Shown in pieces: positions 48,830 through 59,791 of a DNA stretch of 64,000 bases. Origin of the DNA: Pseudoclavibacter chungangensis. Lineage in GTDB: Bacteria > Actinomycetota > Actinomycetes > Actinomycetales > Microbacteriaceae. The stretch is taken from the NCBI RefSeq assembly GCF_013410545.1, contig NZ_JACCFV010000001.1, positions 2,542,001-2,606,000 on the forward strand, read 5' to 3'. Below the pieces are notes generated by a model. It searched no databases. It was not told where the DNA came from and worked only from the letters and a program-made list of their open reading frames with translations. The translations under genes were made by a program, and so were the position numbers. Numbering within the stretch: position 1 is the first letter of the stretch; each line of letters starts with the position of its first letter.

Positions 48830-48843
48830 TGCGCGTCCGCAAT
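48828..48843. promoter_or_regulatory. inverted repeat overlapping the exporter -10, probable TetR operator
   Basis: ATTGCG-CGTC-CGCAAT overlaps the end of the -10 box. A repressor bound here would block the exporter promoter. The TetR gene at the end of the operon is the natural candidate. Confidence 0.5.
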
Positions 48844-48870
48844 TTTCATCACCCCTCGCGAGAGGACGCA

Positions 48871-50946
48871 ATGTCCACGGTTTCATCGCTCACCGGCCCG
48901 CAGCCGGTGCCGCAGGCTGCTGCACCGAAGCCGGTCATGACGCATCGTCAGATCATGTTCGTGATCTACGGGCTCATGGCCGGCATGTTCCTCTCGTCGC
49001 TCGACCAGACGATCGTCGGCACCGCCATCCGCACCATCGGCGACGACCTGCACGGCCTCGATCAGCAGGCGTGGGTCACGACGGCGTACCTCATCACCTC
49101 GACCATCTCGGTCCCGATCTACGGCAAGCTCTCCGACATCCTCGGCCGCCGACCGCTGTTCATCTTCGGCATCACGGTCTTCGTGCTGGGCTCGCTGCTG
49201 TCGACGTTCTCGACCTCCATGCTCATGCTCGCCGGGTTCCGTGCCGTGCAGGGCATCGGCGCGGGTGCGCTGATGTCCCTCCCGCTCGCGATCATGGCCG
49301 ACATCCTCGCCCCCCGCGAGCGCGCCAAGTACCAGGGCTACTTCTTCGCCGTCTTCGGCATCTCCTCGCTCGTGGGCCCGCTCGTTGGCGGCCTGTTCGC
49401 GGGCGCGAGCGAGATCCTGTGGATCCCCGGCTGGCGCTGGGTGTTCCTCATCAACATCCCGATCGGCCTGATCGCCCTCGCGATCGTCATCGCGTTCCTG
49501 CACCTGCCGAAGGTGGGCACACACGCGAACCCGCGAATCGACTGGTGGGGTGCGACCGCGGTGATCGTCGCGCTCGTCCCGCTGCTGCTCGTCGCCGAGC
49601 AGGGCCGCGAGTGGGGCTGGGGCTCACTCATCTCGATCGCCTGCTACGTCGTCGGCGGGCTCGGGGCCGTCGCGTTCGTATTCATCGAGATCGCGATGAA
49701 GAACGACGCGATCATCCCCATGCGACTGTTCAACTCGAACGCGTTCTCGTGGGCGACCGTCATCGGCATCCTCGTCGGCTTCGGCATGTTCGGGGCGATG
49801 ATGACGATCCCCCTCTACATGCAGATCGTCATCGGCCTCACACCGACCGAATCCGGCTTCGCGATGCTCCCGATGATCGTCGGGCTCATGGCCTCGTCCG
49901 TCGCGGCCGGCCAGATCACCGCGCGCACGGGACGCTACGGCTTCTTCCCGCGCACGGGCACGCTCACGACAGCCATCGGCTTCCTGATCCTCACCTTCGT
50001 GTCGGCGACCACGCCGCTCTGGTTCATGATGCTCGGGATGTTCGTCATCGGCCTCGGTCTCGGTCAGCTCATGCAGACCCTGACGATGGCGAGCCAGAAC
50101 GCCGTCGAGGCGCCCGACATGGGCGTCGCGACGAGCGCGGCGACGTTCTTCCGCCAGATCGGTGGCACGCTCGGCACCGCGATCATGCTGTCCGTCCTGT
50201 TCACGATGCTGCCGGCGAACATCACGCACAGCATGGCCGACAAGCCGACGCTCACCGCGGCCCTCGACGCCGCACTGGACCCGGAGGTCGCGGGAGCCGA
50301 GCGGAACCAGGCCGTCATGGCGCAGCTCTGGACGCCGATCGTCGGTCCCCTGCAGACCACCATCCAGCAGCAGCTCGACGACGCGGCGACGCAGGCGACG
50401 TCGGCGGCGAGCGACGCGGTCACGAGCGCCGTCACCGAGTCGGTGAATCAAGCGGTCGCAGCAGGGCAGCTGCCCGAATCGGCGGCGGCGAGCGCGATCG
50501 ACGCGGGCGTGCAGCAGGCGCTGGGCGACGCGCAGTCTGCGGCCCTGCAGACGGTGGCGGAGCAGGCACACGCATCGGTCGTCGGCGGCGGCGTGTCGGT
50601 CGACTGGTCGAACGCCGAGCAGCGGACGTACTGGGTGGACCAGCTCGTCCCGGATCTCGCCGAGCGCATCGCGACGGACGCCGCATCGGACTCCGGCGGG
50701 GCGAGCAGCTCGGTGAGCGACACCTCGTTCCTGAACGGCGCGGACGCCGCGCTGACGAAGCCGTTCATGGTCGGCTTCACGCAGGCGATCGACGTCATCT
50801 ACTGGATCGGCTTCGGCGTGCTGATGCTCGCGTTCGTACTGAGCTGGTTCTTCAAGGCTCCCCCGCTGCGCACGCGTTCCGCACTGCAGGAGCGAGCCGA
50901 CGAGAGCGGCGTGAGCGAGACCGGCACGATCAGGGTGTCGAGCTGA
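48871..50946 (+). CDS. MFS drug exporter, DHA2/EmrB-QacA family (14 TM)
   Basis: This is a 691-residue proton-coupled multidrug exporter. FLSSLDQTIVGTAI (motif D1 of 14-TM exporters) is in TM1, KLSDILGRRPLFIFG is the TM2-3 loop motif A, and GFRAVQGIGAGALM and ISSLVGPLVGGLFAG (motif C) follow. It is about 180 residues longer than usual because the loop between the last two segments (about residues 449-633) is large, Ala/Gln-rich and probably outside the cell. The ATG is fixed by the promoter upstream and AGAGGA. The TetR gene begins one base after the stop. Confidence 0.92.
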   Translation: MSTVSSLTGPQPVPQAAAPKPVMTHRQIMFVIYGLMAGMFLSSLDQTIVGTAIRTIGDDLHGLDQQAWVTTAYLITSTISVPIYGKLSDILGRRPLFIFGITVFVLGSLLSTFSTSMLMLAGFRAVQGIGAGALMSLPLAIMADILAPRERAKYQGYFFAVFGISSLVGPLVGGLFAGASEILWIPGWRWVFLINIPIGLIALAIVIAFLHLPKVGTHANPRIDWWGATAVIVALVPLLLVAEQGREWGWGSLISIACYVVGGLGAVAFVFIEIAMKNDAIIPMRLFNSNAFSWATVIGILVGFGMFGAMMTIPLYMQIVIGLTPTESGFAMLPMIVGLMASSVAAGQITARTGRYGFFPRTGTLTTAIGFLILTFVSATTPLWFMMLGMFVIGLGLGQLMQTLTMASQNAVEAPDMGVATSAATFFRQIGGTLGTAIMLSVLFTMLPANITHSMADKPTLTAALDAALDPEVAGAERNQAVMAQLWTPIVGPLQTTIQQQLDDAATQATSAASDAVTSAVTESVNQAVAAGQLPESAAASAIDAGVQQALGDAQSAALQTVAEQAHASVVGGGVSVDWSNAEQRTYWVDQLVPDLAERIATDAASDSGGASSSVSDTSFLNGADAALTKPFMVGFTQAIDVIYWIGFGVLMLAFVLSWFFKAPPLRTRSALQERADESGVSETGTIRVSS

Positions 50947-50947
50947 G

Positions 50948-51562
50948 ATGAGTGACGATCACGACGCGGGGCGGCCGACGGAGGGGCTGCGCGAACGCAA
51001 GAAGCGCTTGCGGCGGCAGGCCCTGCACGACGCCGCCCTGCGCCTGGTCGAGCAGAACGGGCTCGATGGCACCACGGTCGAGCAGATCTGCGAGGACGTC
51101 GGCGTCTCGCCCCGCACGTTCTTCAACTACTTCCCCTCGAAGTCCGCCGCCGCGCTCAACCTTCGCGACCAGGTCGTCTCGCCCGAGTCCGCGGAACGGT
51201 TCCGGAACGCCACGGGCGAGCTCATGCCGGCGGTCTGTGAGCTGCTCGTCGATGCGATGAACGCGGGGGCGGAGCGGGCGAGGATCAAGAAGCTGTTCGA
51301 GACGCAACCGCAGATCGCCGAGCCCCTGGCCCAGTGGATGGGGAAGCTCAAGACGGAGTTCTCCGCGCTCATCCAGGAGCGCACCGCCTCCCCCGAGACC
51401 GCCGACGCCGCGATCACGCTCGCGCTGACGTCGTTCCGAGCGCTCCTGCACGAACCGACCGACGAGGTCACCCTGACCACGGCGCGTCTGCTCGGGACCA
51501 TGGACGAGTTGCTCGCCGCCCGGCACGCGATGCTGGCTGAGCCTAACGACGCAACGACGTAG
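50948..51562 (+). CDS. TetR-family transcriptional repressor
   Basis: This is a 204-residue regulator. The HTH is in RRQALHDAALRLVEQNGLDGTTVEQICEDVGVSPRTFFNYF (residues 23-63), with the TetR hallmark SPRTFFNYFPSK. The C-terminal helical domain should bind an inducer, probably a drug carried by the exporter. It lies one base after the exporter stop and so is in the same operon. Autoregulation through the inverted repeat at the promoter is likely but not shown. Confidence 0.93.
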   Translation: MSDDHDAGRPTEGLRERKKRLRRQALHDAALRLVEQNGLDGTTVEQICEDVGVSPRTFFNYFPSKSAAALNLRDQVVSPESAERFRNATGELMPAVCELLVDAMNAGAERARIKKLFETQPQIAEPLAQWMGKLKTEFSALIQERTASPETADAAITLALTSFRALLHEPTDEVTLTTARLLGTMDELLAARHAMLAEPNDATT

Positions 51563-51754
51563 TCCTCCCCGGGCAACACACGGAGTCGAAGCCGCGGAGG
51601 GACAAGGCATCGCGCTCGGCTCAATTCGCGAGCGATCCGATCAGGTCCCGCGAGGTGATCCCGAAACCACTTCGTCACGCCGGTCCGCGACGAGGATGGA
51701 AGCACAGTCGTTGGCACAAACCTGCGCCACCCGTTCACTCGCGATGTCCCAGGT

Positions 51755-52936
51755 ATGCCCTACCTTGAACCCATGCCAGAGAAGAAGAATGAACTTGAAC
51801 AACACATCGCCGTCTTCGGTGAGAGTTCGAGCGGAAAGACCGTGCTCGTGTCCTCGTTCTACGGCGCGGCGCAACAGGCCGCGTTCGTTGAGAACAGCCT
51901 GTACCGGGTCGTCGCGAACGACATCGGACAGGGCTCGAGACTCAATCGCAACTATCTCGGTATGCGCGACGAAGCGACCCCGCCGCTCGCCACGCAGTTC
52001 GCTGCGACCTCCTACGCGTTCTCCATCAAGCTCAAGGAGCCGCCGGCCGCGCGGGCACCGAAGGACCAACCCTTCGACGCCCTGCGGCTCGTGTGGCACG
52101 ACTACCCGGGCGAATGGTTCGAGCAGAGCCTCACGGGCGAAGAAGCGCAGCGACGCATCGACACGTTCCGCGCTCTCCTCCACTCCGACGTGGCGCTGCT
52201 TCTCGTCGACGGACAGCGCCTCCTCGACCACGCGGGCGAGGAGGAGCGCTACCTCAAATCGCTCTTCAACAACTACATGAACGGGCTCCTCACACTCAAG
52301 GACGATGTCCTCGTTGACGGCAAGCCACTCGTCCAGTTCCCCCGAATCTGGATGGTGGCCCTCTCAAAGGCAGACCTGCTCCCGGACATGGATGCGTACG
52401 CGTTCCGCGACATGCTCGACCTCAAAGCGGCGGACGACATCAACGAACTCCGCTCGGTGTTGAAGAGCTTCGTGCAAGCGCCCGATGCGATGTCGGTCGG
52501 CGAGGACTTCCTCCTGCTCTCGTCGGGCAAGTTCGAACCAGGGAAGATCGACCTCTCCGAGCGACGCGGCGTCGACCTCGTGCTGCCGGTCGCGTCGATC
52601 CTCCCCCTCGAACGCCACGCGAGGTGGGCGAAACTCCAAAACCTTCCCGGTAAGGTCGCGGAGAACCTGCTCGGCGCCGGGTTCTATGTCCTCGGTGCGG
52701 CGCTCCTCGGGAAGAAGTTCTTCGGCAAGGCCATCCCCTTGCCACTGGCAGCCGCCCTGGCCTTCCTCAACAAGGACGTCGTGGACGCGGCGTCGCGGGT
52801 CGCGAACGACGCGCTCCGGGACCTCAACGAGAAGGCCCTGGCGAAACGCAACTACGTTACGGCCACGCTCACACAGTTCCAGTTGGACCTCAACACGGCG
52901 GAGGCGAAGCGGACTCTACTCAGGAGCGCTAAGTGA
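51755..52936 (+). CDS. TRAFAC-type GTPase-like P-loop protein
   Basis: This protein has 393 residues (387 if the ATG at 51773 is used). The P-loop FGESSSGKTVLVSSFYGAA is at about 21-39, a switch-like DYPGEW motif (DxxG) is near 116-121, and ALSKADLLPD is the specificity motif. A hydrophobic segment lies near the C-terminus (FYVLGAALLGKKFF and PLPLAAALAFLN), and a helical tail follows. This is the arrangement of bacterial TRAFAC GTPases found in conflict modules with a small partner. Its actual role is unknown. It overlaps the next gene as GTGA, so they are a two-gene unit. Confidence 0.8.
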   Translation: MPYLEPMPEKKNELEQHIAVFGESSSGKTVLVSSFYGAAQQAAFVENSLYRVVANDIGQGSRLNRNYLGMRDEATPPLATQFAATSYAFSIKLKEPPAARAPKDQPFDALRLVWHDYPGEWFEQSLTGEEAQRRIDTFRALLHSDVALLLVDGQRLLDHAGEEERYLKSLFNNYMNGLLTLKDDVLVDGKPLVQFPRIWMVALSKADLLPDMDAYAFRDMLDLKAADDINELRSVLKSFVQAPDAMSVGEDFLLLSSGKFEPGKIDLSERRGVDLVLPVASILPLERHARWAKLQNLPGKVAENLLGAGFYVLGAALLGKKFFGKAIPLPLAAALAFLNKDVVDAASRVANDALRDLNEKALAKRNYVTATLTQFQLDLNTAEAKRTLLRSAK

Positions 52937-53280
52937 CCCTCGAGCCGGGTTCGTTCATCTGGGCGACCCGAGGTCGCCATTGGGGGTTTCGGTTTCTCCG
53001 CGATGGCGGGTACACCGACCCGCTGCCTGCCTACGAGGAGGCCTTCGCCCAAGTGTCCGAGCGTCGCGAGCTCTGCGAGCTCGTCGGCGACGAACTCGTC
53101 GTCCGCTTCCCCGACCCAGCGGGACGCAAGGACCGCGCCGGGCGGCCCATCTTGCACGACTTCGTCATCCGTCACACCGACACCGGCCAGCTCCCCTCGC
53201 TCACCGATGCTCCCGGTCTGGCGTGGGCTGCCGTCTCCGCCGAATATGCGCGGCTGTGGGACAGCGACCCCGCTCCCTAG
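52933..53280 (+). CDS. small partner protein of the GTPase-like gene
   Basis: This is a 115-residue soluble protein with no recognised family. FIWATRGRHWGFRFLRDGGYTDPL, VGDELVVRFPDPAGRKDRAGRP and DFVIRHTDTGQLPSLTDAPG suggest a small beta-rich fold. It starts at a GTG overlapping the GTPase stop by four bases, which strongly suggests that the two act together. There is no signal peptide or membrane segment. Confidence 0.72.
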   Translation: MTLEPGSFIWATRGRHWGFRFLRDGGYTDPLPAYEEAFAQVSERRELCELVGDELVVRFPDPAGRKDRAGRPILHDFVIRHTDTGQLPSLTDAPGLAWAAVSAEYARLWDSDPAP

Positions 53281-53697
53281 CACCGCCTACCGCTACGGAT
53301 TCCCCATCCGACTCGCTGCACAGACCGCACCGTTCGCCATCGAGGCGGCGAGCGCGTCGACATCGGCCGTGGGTCTTCCACATTGTTGGCCCCCCATGAG
53401 GTCAGGGAACGATAGTGATGCACTCGGGCCGTGCACAGAGTGCGGCATGGTCGATGGCCCACGCGACCGGCGTGAGCGTCAGCGAGCGGAACGAAGAGTT
53501 GAGCGGGTGTTCGCATACGAGTGCATAGGCGGCGCGGGTTTCGAGCCGCGACCGGGCGATGCAATCCGTCGACTTCCGGCCCGAGCCGCGAAGCTGTCGG
53601 GGACGCCCGCCGATTGGCTCCGTGGGCCCGTTGCTACTGGGGCGGTCGAGAACGCGAGAACGTCGGCGACAGTCGACGCCAAGGTGCGGCCGATGTG
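53281..53697. other. convergent intergenic region
   Basis: These 417 bases lie between the small partner gene and the M20 peptidase stop. A minus-strand frame (53402-53722) gives a Cys-containing peptide (AYALVCEHPLNSSFRSL), but it has no family and overlaps the peptidase end. No terminator hairpin with a T-run was seen. Confidence 0.4.
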
Positions 53698-55047
53698 TCA
53701 CGACCCCCGAAGCACCCGCCACAGCACACGCCCGCCGAATCGCAGACTCTCGACGGGCACGTGTTCGTCGGCCGCGTGGAACTGCCCGAACGCGTCGAAG
53801 TCGTTCGGCAAGCGCAGCGGCGTGAAGCCGTGGCCGCGGATGCCGAGCAGCGCGAGGGCCTTGTTGTCGGTGTTCGCGGGCATCTGGAACGGCACGATGA
53901 TGCCGTCCGCATCCTCCCCGGTGATCGCCGCTTGCAGCAGCTCGATGAGCTCGCCCTCCATCGGCGATTCGATCGCGGGGATCGAGCCGCGCTCCACGAC
54001 CTCGATCCCGTTCCCGACGATTGCCCGCAGCTCGGCGGCGATGGTCCGTTCGTGTCCGGGGACGGTGCGGATGTCGAGTTGTGCGCGCGCCTCGGCCGGG
54101 ATCACGTTGCGCTTCACCCCACCCTCGAGCACGGTCGGCGAGACGGTCGTGCGCGCCGCGGCCGAGATCAGACGCCCCGGCGGACCGAGCCGCTCGAGGA
54201 ACCCGTCGAGGGCCTCGTCGCCGACGGGGCCTGCGCCGAACTCACGCGCGAGGACGCCGATGAAGCGATCCAGCGCGGGCGTGCGCACGATCGGGAACGG
54301 ATGATCGGCGACTGCCGTCACGGCTCGCGCGAGCGCCACGACGGCATTGTCCGGCGTGGGTCTGGACCCGTGCCCCGCGCGGCCCCGCGCGACGAGGTCG
54401 ATGCTCACCGAGCCCTTCTCCCCCGTGGCGACGAGATACGCTCGCCGCCCCTCGCGCAGGGGCAGCGAGAATCCACCGACCTCACCGAGCGCCTCCGTCG
54501 CACCCGCGAACACCTCGGGCCGCTCGGCGACGATCCAACGCGAACCGTATCGGCCGCCGGCCTCCTCGTCCGCGAAGAACGCGAAGACGAGATCACGGCG
54601 CGGTGCTCGCCCCTCGCGGGCGAGGGCCCGCGCGACGGCGAGCATCGTGCCCGCGAACCCCTTCATGTCGACGGCGCCCCGGCCGTACAGGATGCCGTCG
54701 TGCGTCTCCGCCCCGAACGGCGGATGCGTCCACGCCTGGCCGTCCACGGGGACGACGTCGAGGTGGGCGTGCACGACGAGCGCCCCGGCCGCCGGGTCGG
54801 TCCCCCGCAATCGCGCGACGATGCTCGCGCGCCCCGGCACGGGCTTGAACCACTCGGGCTCGTATCCCACCTCGGCGAGCCGCTCGGCGACGAATCGCGC
54901 TGCCCGTGCCTCCCCGTTACCCGTGGTCTCCGTGACCCCGGTGTTGACGCTGTCGATGCGGATGAGTCCCCGGGCGAACTCGAGCGACTCGCCCTCGATC
55001 CGCCCCTCGTGCGCCCCGTCCGTGGCCGCACCCGATGTCGTCGTCAT
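53698..55047 (-). CDS. M20-family metallopeptidase/deacylase
   Basis: This is a 449-residue zinc hydrolase. The metal ligands lie in VVHAHLDVVPVDG (His, Asp), YGRGAVDMKGF (bridging Asp), FFADEEAGG (catalytic Glu-Glu) and the C-terminal FHAADEHV (His). The dimerisation domain is inserted between about residues 185 and 305 (GRAGHGSRP, VKRNVIPAEARAQLDIRTVPG). It removes acyl or peptidyl groups from amino acid derivatives, in the ArgE/DapE/CPG2 class; the substrate is unknown. It is a single gene. Confidence 0.93.
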   Translation of the reverse strand: MTTTSGAATDGAHEGRIEGESLEFARGLIRIDSVNTGVTETTGNGEARAARFVAERLAEVGYEPEWFKPVPGRASIVARLRGTDPAAGALVVHAHLDVVPVDGQAWTHPPFGAETHDGILYGRGAVDMKGFAGTMLAVARALAREGRAPRRDLVFAFFADEEAGGRYGSRWIVAERPEVFAGATEALGEVGGFSLPLREGRRAYLVATGEKGSVSIDLVARGRAGHGSRPTPDNAVVALARAVTAVADHPFPIVRTPALDRFIGVLAREFGAGPVGDEALDGFLERLGPPGRLISAAARTTVSPTVLEGGVKRNVIPAEARAQLDIRTVPGHERTIAAELRAIVGNGIEVVERGSIPAIESPMEGELIELLQAAITGEDADGIIVPFQMPANTDNKALALLGIRGHGFTPLRLPNDFDAFGQFHAADEHVPVESLRFGGRVLWRVLRGS

Positions 55048-55362
55048 GACGCCATTTCATCGAGCCGGACCGGATTCGCCAAGACGAGCGACTCGCGCCG
55101 TAACGCGCACCGTGCGTGATTCGGCCGACCGCTCGCGGTGGCACGGGACGCCTGTCGATGTCGGCCGCCACTCATGTGCGCGACGACGACACGCGACTCC
55201 CGTCTCGGACGTCGGCCACCCGGATGCTCCTGCCTGCGCCGTCCGTACTCGACCCGAGCTCACCCGCCCCACCCGCACCCCTTTCCCACTCCGCCTGTGG
55301 GCATCTCCACGCCTCATCGGGAAGAATCGTCGACGAACGTCCGTCAAGGCGAGGAGACACGC
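55048..55362. other. divergent promoter region between the peptidase and pRiA4b-type genes
   Basis: These 315 bases have no gene that I can support. Two promoters facing outward are expected; no clear -35/-10 pair was found. Confidence 0.35.
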
Positions 55363-56853
55363 GTGACGCCACACGAGTTCGAGGCACCCGATCTTCAGAA
55401 GCTCATCGAGCACGCGTTCCCCGAGCTGAGTCCCGAACAGCGTGCCGCCCTGTTCGTCGGCGGGCTCGCCCCGACCGGTCTCCCCACTCGACCCGAGCCG
55501 CGACTCCTGCCGGTGCCGACGACCGTTCGAGGATTTCGCGTGCGACTGGATCTGTCGCGCACGAAGCCCCCCGTGTGGCGTCGGCTCGAGATTGCCGGCG
55601 ACACGACCCTGCCGCAACTGCACGAGGTGATCCAGGCAGCCATGGGGTGGACGGACAGCCACCTGCATCGTTTCCGAACCGGCCACGACCCGTACGCCCC
55701 CGAGTTCCTCACCGGATTCGACCTCGACGAGGGCGATGAGGGAATGCCGGAGGACGGGGTGCGCCTCGACCAGCTCGTCGCCGACGAGGGCGACCGGCTC
55801 TGGTACGACTACGACTTCGGCGACAACTGGCAACATGTCCTGCGCGTCGAACGTGTCCTCGACACACCGCCACCGTCACCGACGTGCATCGGGGGACGGC
55901 TCGCCTGCCCTCCCGAGGACTGCGGCGGCACGTGGGGGTACGACGAACTCGCGGCCTGGGTACGCAGCGACTACGACGACACGTTGCGCCCGGACGTCTT
56001 CGACAGCGTCGACGAGGGGCGCGCGTGGCTACCCGAGGGCTGGCATCCCGATGCCTTCGACGCCGAGGAGACGAACGCATGGCTCGCGGCGGCAAGCGCC
56101 GAACCGGGCCCCGTCGGCGAGGAGCTCGCCTCGCTGCTCGAGCTGTCACGCGACCGCGGCTCGCGAGCACTCCGCGACACCCTCGCACACCCCGCAGCCG
56201 ACGGCCCCACCGATATCGACGACGACTCGGCCGCCGAACTGACCGAACCGTTCCGCGTGCTGCTCGAGGCCATCGGGAACGGCACGGACCTCACTGCGGC
56301 CGGCTACCTGAAGCCTGCCGTGGTCGAGCAGATCGCGCAGCACGCCGGCATCGCCGAATGGTGGATCGGGAAGGCGAACCGCGAAGACCTCACGACACCG
56401 GTCGCGAACCTGCGCGCACTCGCGCGTGCGCTCGGTCTCGTGGTGGTCCGACACGGACGCATCACCCCGGCGCGCACGATCGCCCGTCATGGTCACGATC
56501 CGCAGGCCCTCCTGCGGCACATCGCCGGCCGCCTTCCGCTGGGCACGTCTCCCGCCGATCGCCACGCCGGGTGGGCTGCACTCGCGGTGGCCGCGTGCGC
56601 GACACCGTCGGAACAGTGGCCCGATCGCATCGCCGAGATCCTGTTCGACCTCGGGTGGCGCGACCGGGATGCGCCCGGCGCACTTCCCCCGTCGGGAAGC
56701 CCGACGCTCGGCACACTCATGCTGCTTTCCGGCGACGCCCGCAGCGGGCGTCGATTGCACGGCGTGAACGAGGCCGTGGCCGCGCTCGCCCGCCGCATCA
56801 TCCGTGGTCGACGTGTCGGGGAGGCCCGTGTCGGGGACAGTCGGGAAACGTGA
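55363..56853 (+). CDS. plasmid pRiA4b ORF-3 family protein
   Basis: This is a 496-residue protein. Residues about 45-200 form the pRiA4b ORF-3 domain: VRLDLSRTKPPVWRRLEIAG, LPQLHEVIQAAMGWTDSHLHRF, YDYDFGDNWQHVLRVERVL and CIGGRLACPPEDCGGTWGYDEL. The C-terminal 300 residues are helical (LTAAGYLKPAVVEQIAQHAGIAEWW, ALARALGLVVVRHGR) and often accompany this domain. The biochemical function of the family is unknown. The GTG has GAGGAG upstream. It stands alone. Confidence 0.85.
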   Translation: MTPHEFEAPDLQKLIEHAFPELSPEQRAALFVGGLAPTGLPTRPEPRLLPVPTTVRGFRVRLDLSRTKPPVWRRLEIAGDTTLPQLHEVIQAAMGWTDSHLHRFRTGHDPYAPEFLTGFDLDEGDEGMPEDGVRLDQLVADEGDRLWYDYDFGDNWQHVLRVERVLDTPPPSPTCIGGRLACPPEDCGGTWGYDELAAWVRSDYDDTLRPDVFDSVDEGRAWLPEGWHPDAFDAEETNAWLAAASAEPGPVGEELASLLELSRDRGSRALRDTLAHPAADGPTDIDDDSAAELTEPFRVLLEAIGNGTDLTAAGYLKPAVVEQIAQHAGIAEWWIGKANREDLTTPVANLRALARALGLVVVRHGRITPARTIARHGHDPQALLRHIAGRLPLGTSPADRHAGWAALAVAACATPSEQWPDRIAEILFDLGWRDRDAPGALPPSGSPTLGTLMLLSGDARSGRRLHGVNEAVAALARRIIRGRRVGEARVGDSRET

Positions 56854-57066
56854 CGCGCTCGCACCGCCCGACAGCCCGGTCATCCCGTTCCGCGTCCGAT
56901 CCGACTCGCCACGGCCACAGGGCTACGGCATGGCGTGGTGACCGCGGTCGATCACAGTGCGGGGACGAGTTCGTGACCATGGTGGTCTCGAACTCGTCGG
57001 CCGTCGAACCGCCGCGCCGGACTGTCGTCGGCCGGGATCCGCTCCGTCCGTGCGACGATCGGGAGC

Positions 57067-58011
57067 GTGCTGGCGTGGACGACGAACCCCGAGGCCCCGG
57101 GCGGCCTCGCCCTCCGGGACGTGCCCGAGCCCGTGCCGTCACCGGACGAGGTGCTCGTGCGGGTCGAGGCGTTCGCCCCCAACCCCGGCGATCTCGCAGC
57201 GCTCACCGGGGCCGCAGCGGGCAGCGTCCCGGGCTGGGACGGCAGCGGTATCGTCATCGAGCCGGCCGCGGACGGGCACGGCCCCCGCGCGGGTGACCGG
57301 GTGCTCTTCCTCGGCCTCGCTGCACGCGGCTGGGCGCAGCGCCGCGTCGTGCCGCTCGCGATGACGGCCGCCGCCCCGGCCGACGCGTCACCGGAGCGAC
57401 TCGCGACACTCCCCGTCCCCGCGACGAGCGCGCTGCGGGCGGTGCGCCGGCTCGGCTCCCTGCTCGGGCGACGCGTCCTCGTCGTCGGCGCGACGAGCGC
57501 GGTCGGCCGCTTCGCCGTGCAGCTCGCGGCACGCTCCGGCGCGCACGTCGTCGCCGTCGCACGCGACGAGCACCGGCACGCGGAGCTGCGCGCGCTCGGT
57601 GCGGCGGAGACGCACGCGACCCCGGCATCCGTCACCCGCCGCGTCCACGGTGCGATCGACATGATCGGCGGCCCGCACCTCGTCGACGCCTACGCACTGC
57701 TCGAACGCGGCGGCACCGTCATCGCGCTCGGCCACGCCGCGGGTGCCGACGAGCACTTCCCCTACGGCGCGTTCGTCGCCGACCCGTCGACGTCCGATCG
57801 CAGCATCACGAGCTTCTTCCTCGGCACGGAACCCGAGCTGGACACCGAGATGGCCCTGCTCGGGGCCGATCCGTCGCTCGACGTCGGCCCGCTCGACGTC
57901 CGCTCCTGGACGGCCCTCGCGACGTGGATCACGGACGGGGCACGGCGCGACGCCGGCCGCGTCGTCTTCCGGGTCGACCAGGAGCACGCCGACCGCCCCA
58001 CCGGGGCCTGA
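57067..58011 (+). CDS. zinc-free MDR oxidoreductase (quinone reductase-like)
   Basis: This is a 314-residue medium-chain dehydrogenase/reductase. DEVLVRVEAFAPNPGDLAALTG is the GroES-like start. VPGWDGSGIVIEPAADG and AGDRVLFLG follow, then the NADPH-binding VLVVGATSAVGRFAVQLA and HVVAVARDEHR. None of the zinc-ligand cysteines of alcohol dehydrogenases are present, so it is a quinone-oxidoreductase-type enzyme. It starts at a GTG with only a weak ribosome site. The substrate is unknown. Confidence 0.88.
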   Translation: MLAWTTNPEAPGGLALRDVPEPVPSPDEVLVRVEAFAPNPGDLAALTGAAAGSVPGWDGSGIVIEPAADGHGPRAGDRVLFLGLAARGWAQRRVVPLAMTAAAPADASPERLATLPVPATSALRAVRRLGSLLGRRVLVVGATSAVGRFAVQLAARSGAHVVAVARDEHRHAELRALGAAETHATPASVTRRVHGAIDMIGGPHLVDAYALLERGGTVIALGHAAGADEHFPYGAFVADPSTSDRSITSFFLGTEPELDTEMALLGADPSLDVGPLDVRSWTALATWITDGARRDAGRVVFRVDQEHADRPTGA

Positions 58012-58163
58012 GCCGGGCCGCCGCGACCGACCGTTCCCCTGCGACGAACTGGCCGATCGCTGCTGCCCGCCCCGCTCCCGGTGCCACACGCGTCCTCGCC
58101 GACCCCATCGGCCGCCGGGCCGCTCCGTGACGAACGCGTCACCGCGCCCGCCACCGACATCGG

Positions 58164-59787
<1,624 letters not shown>

Positions 59788-59791
<4 letters not shown>

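Noticed and set aside
19357..53280. The accessory region as an integrative element
   Set aside because: No integrase, transposase, direct-repeat pair or tRNA target was found at its edges.
53528..53560. Second T-arm-like string near GGGTTTCGAGCC
   Set aside because: It has an eight-base loop and no other cloverleaf arms.
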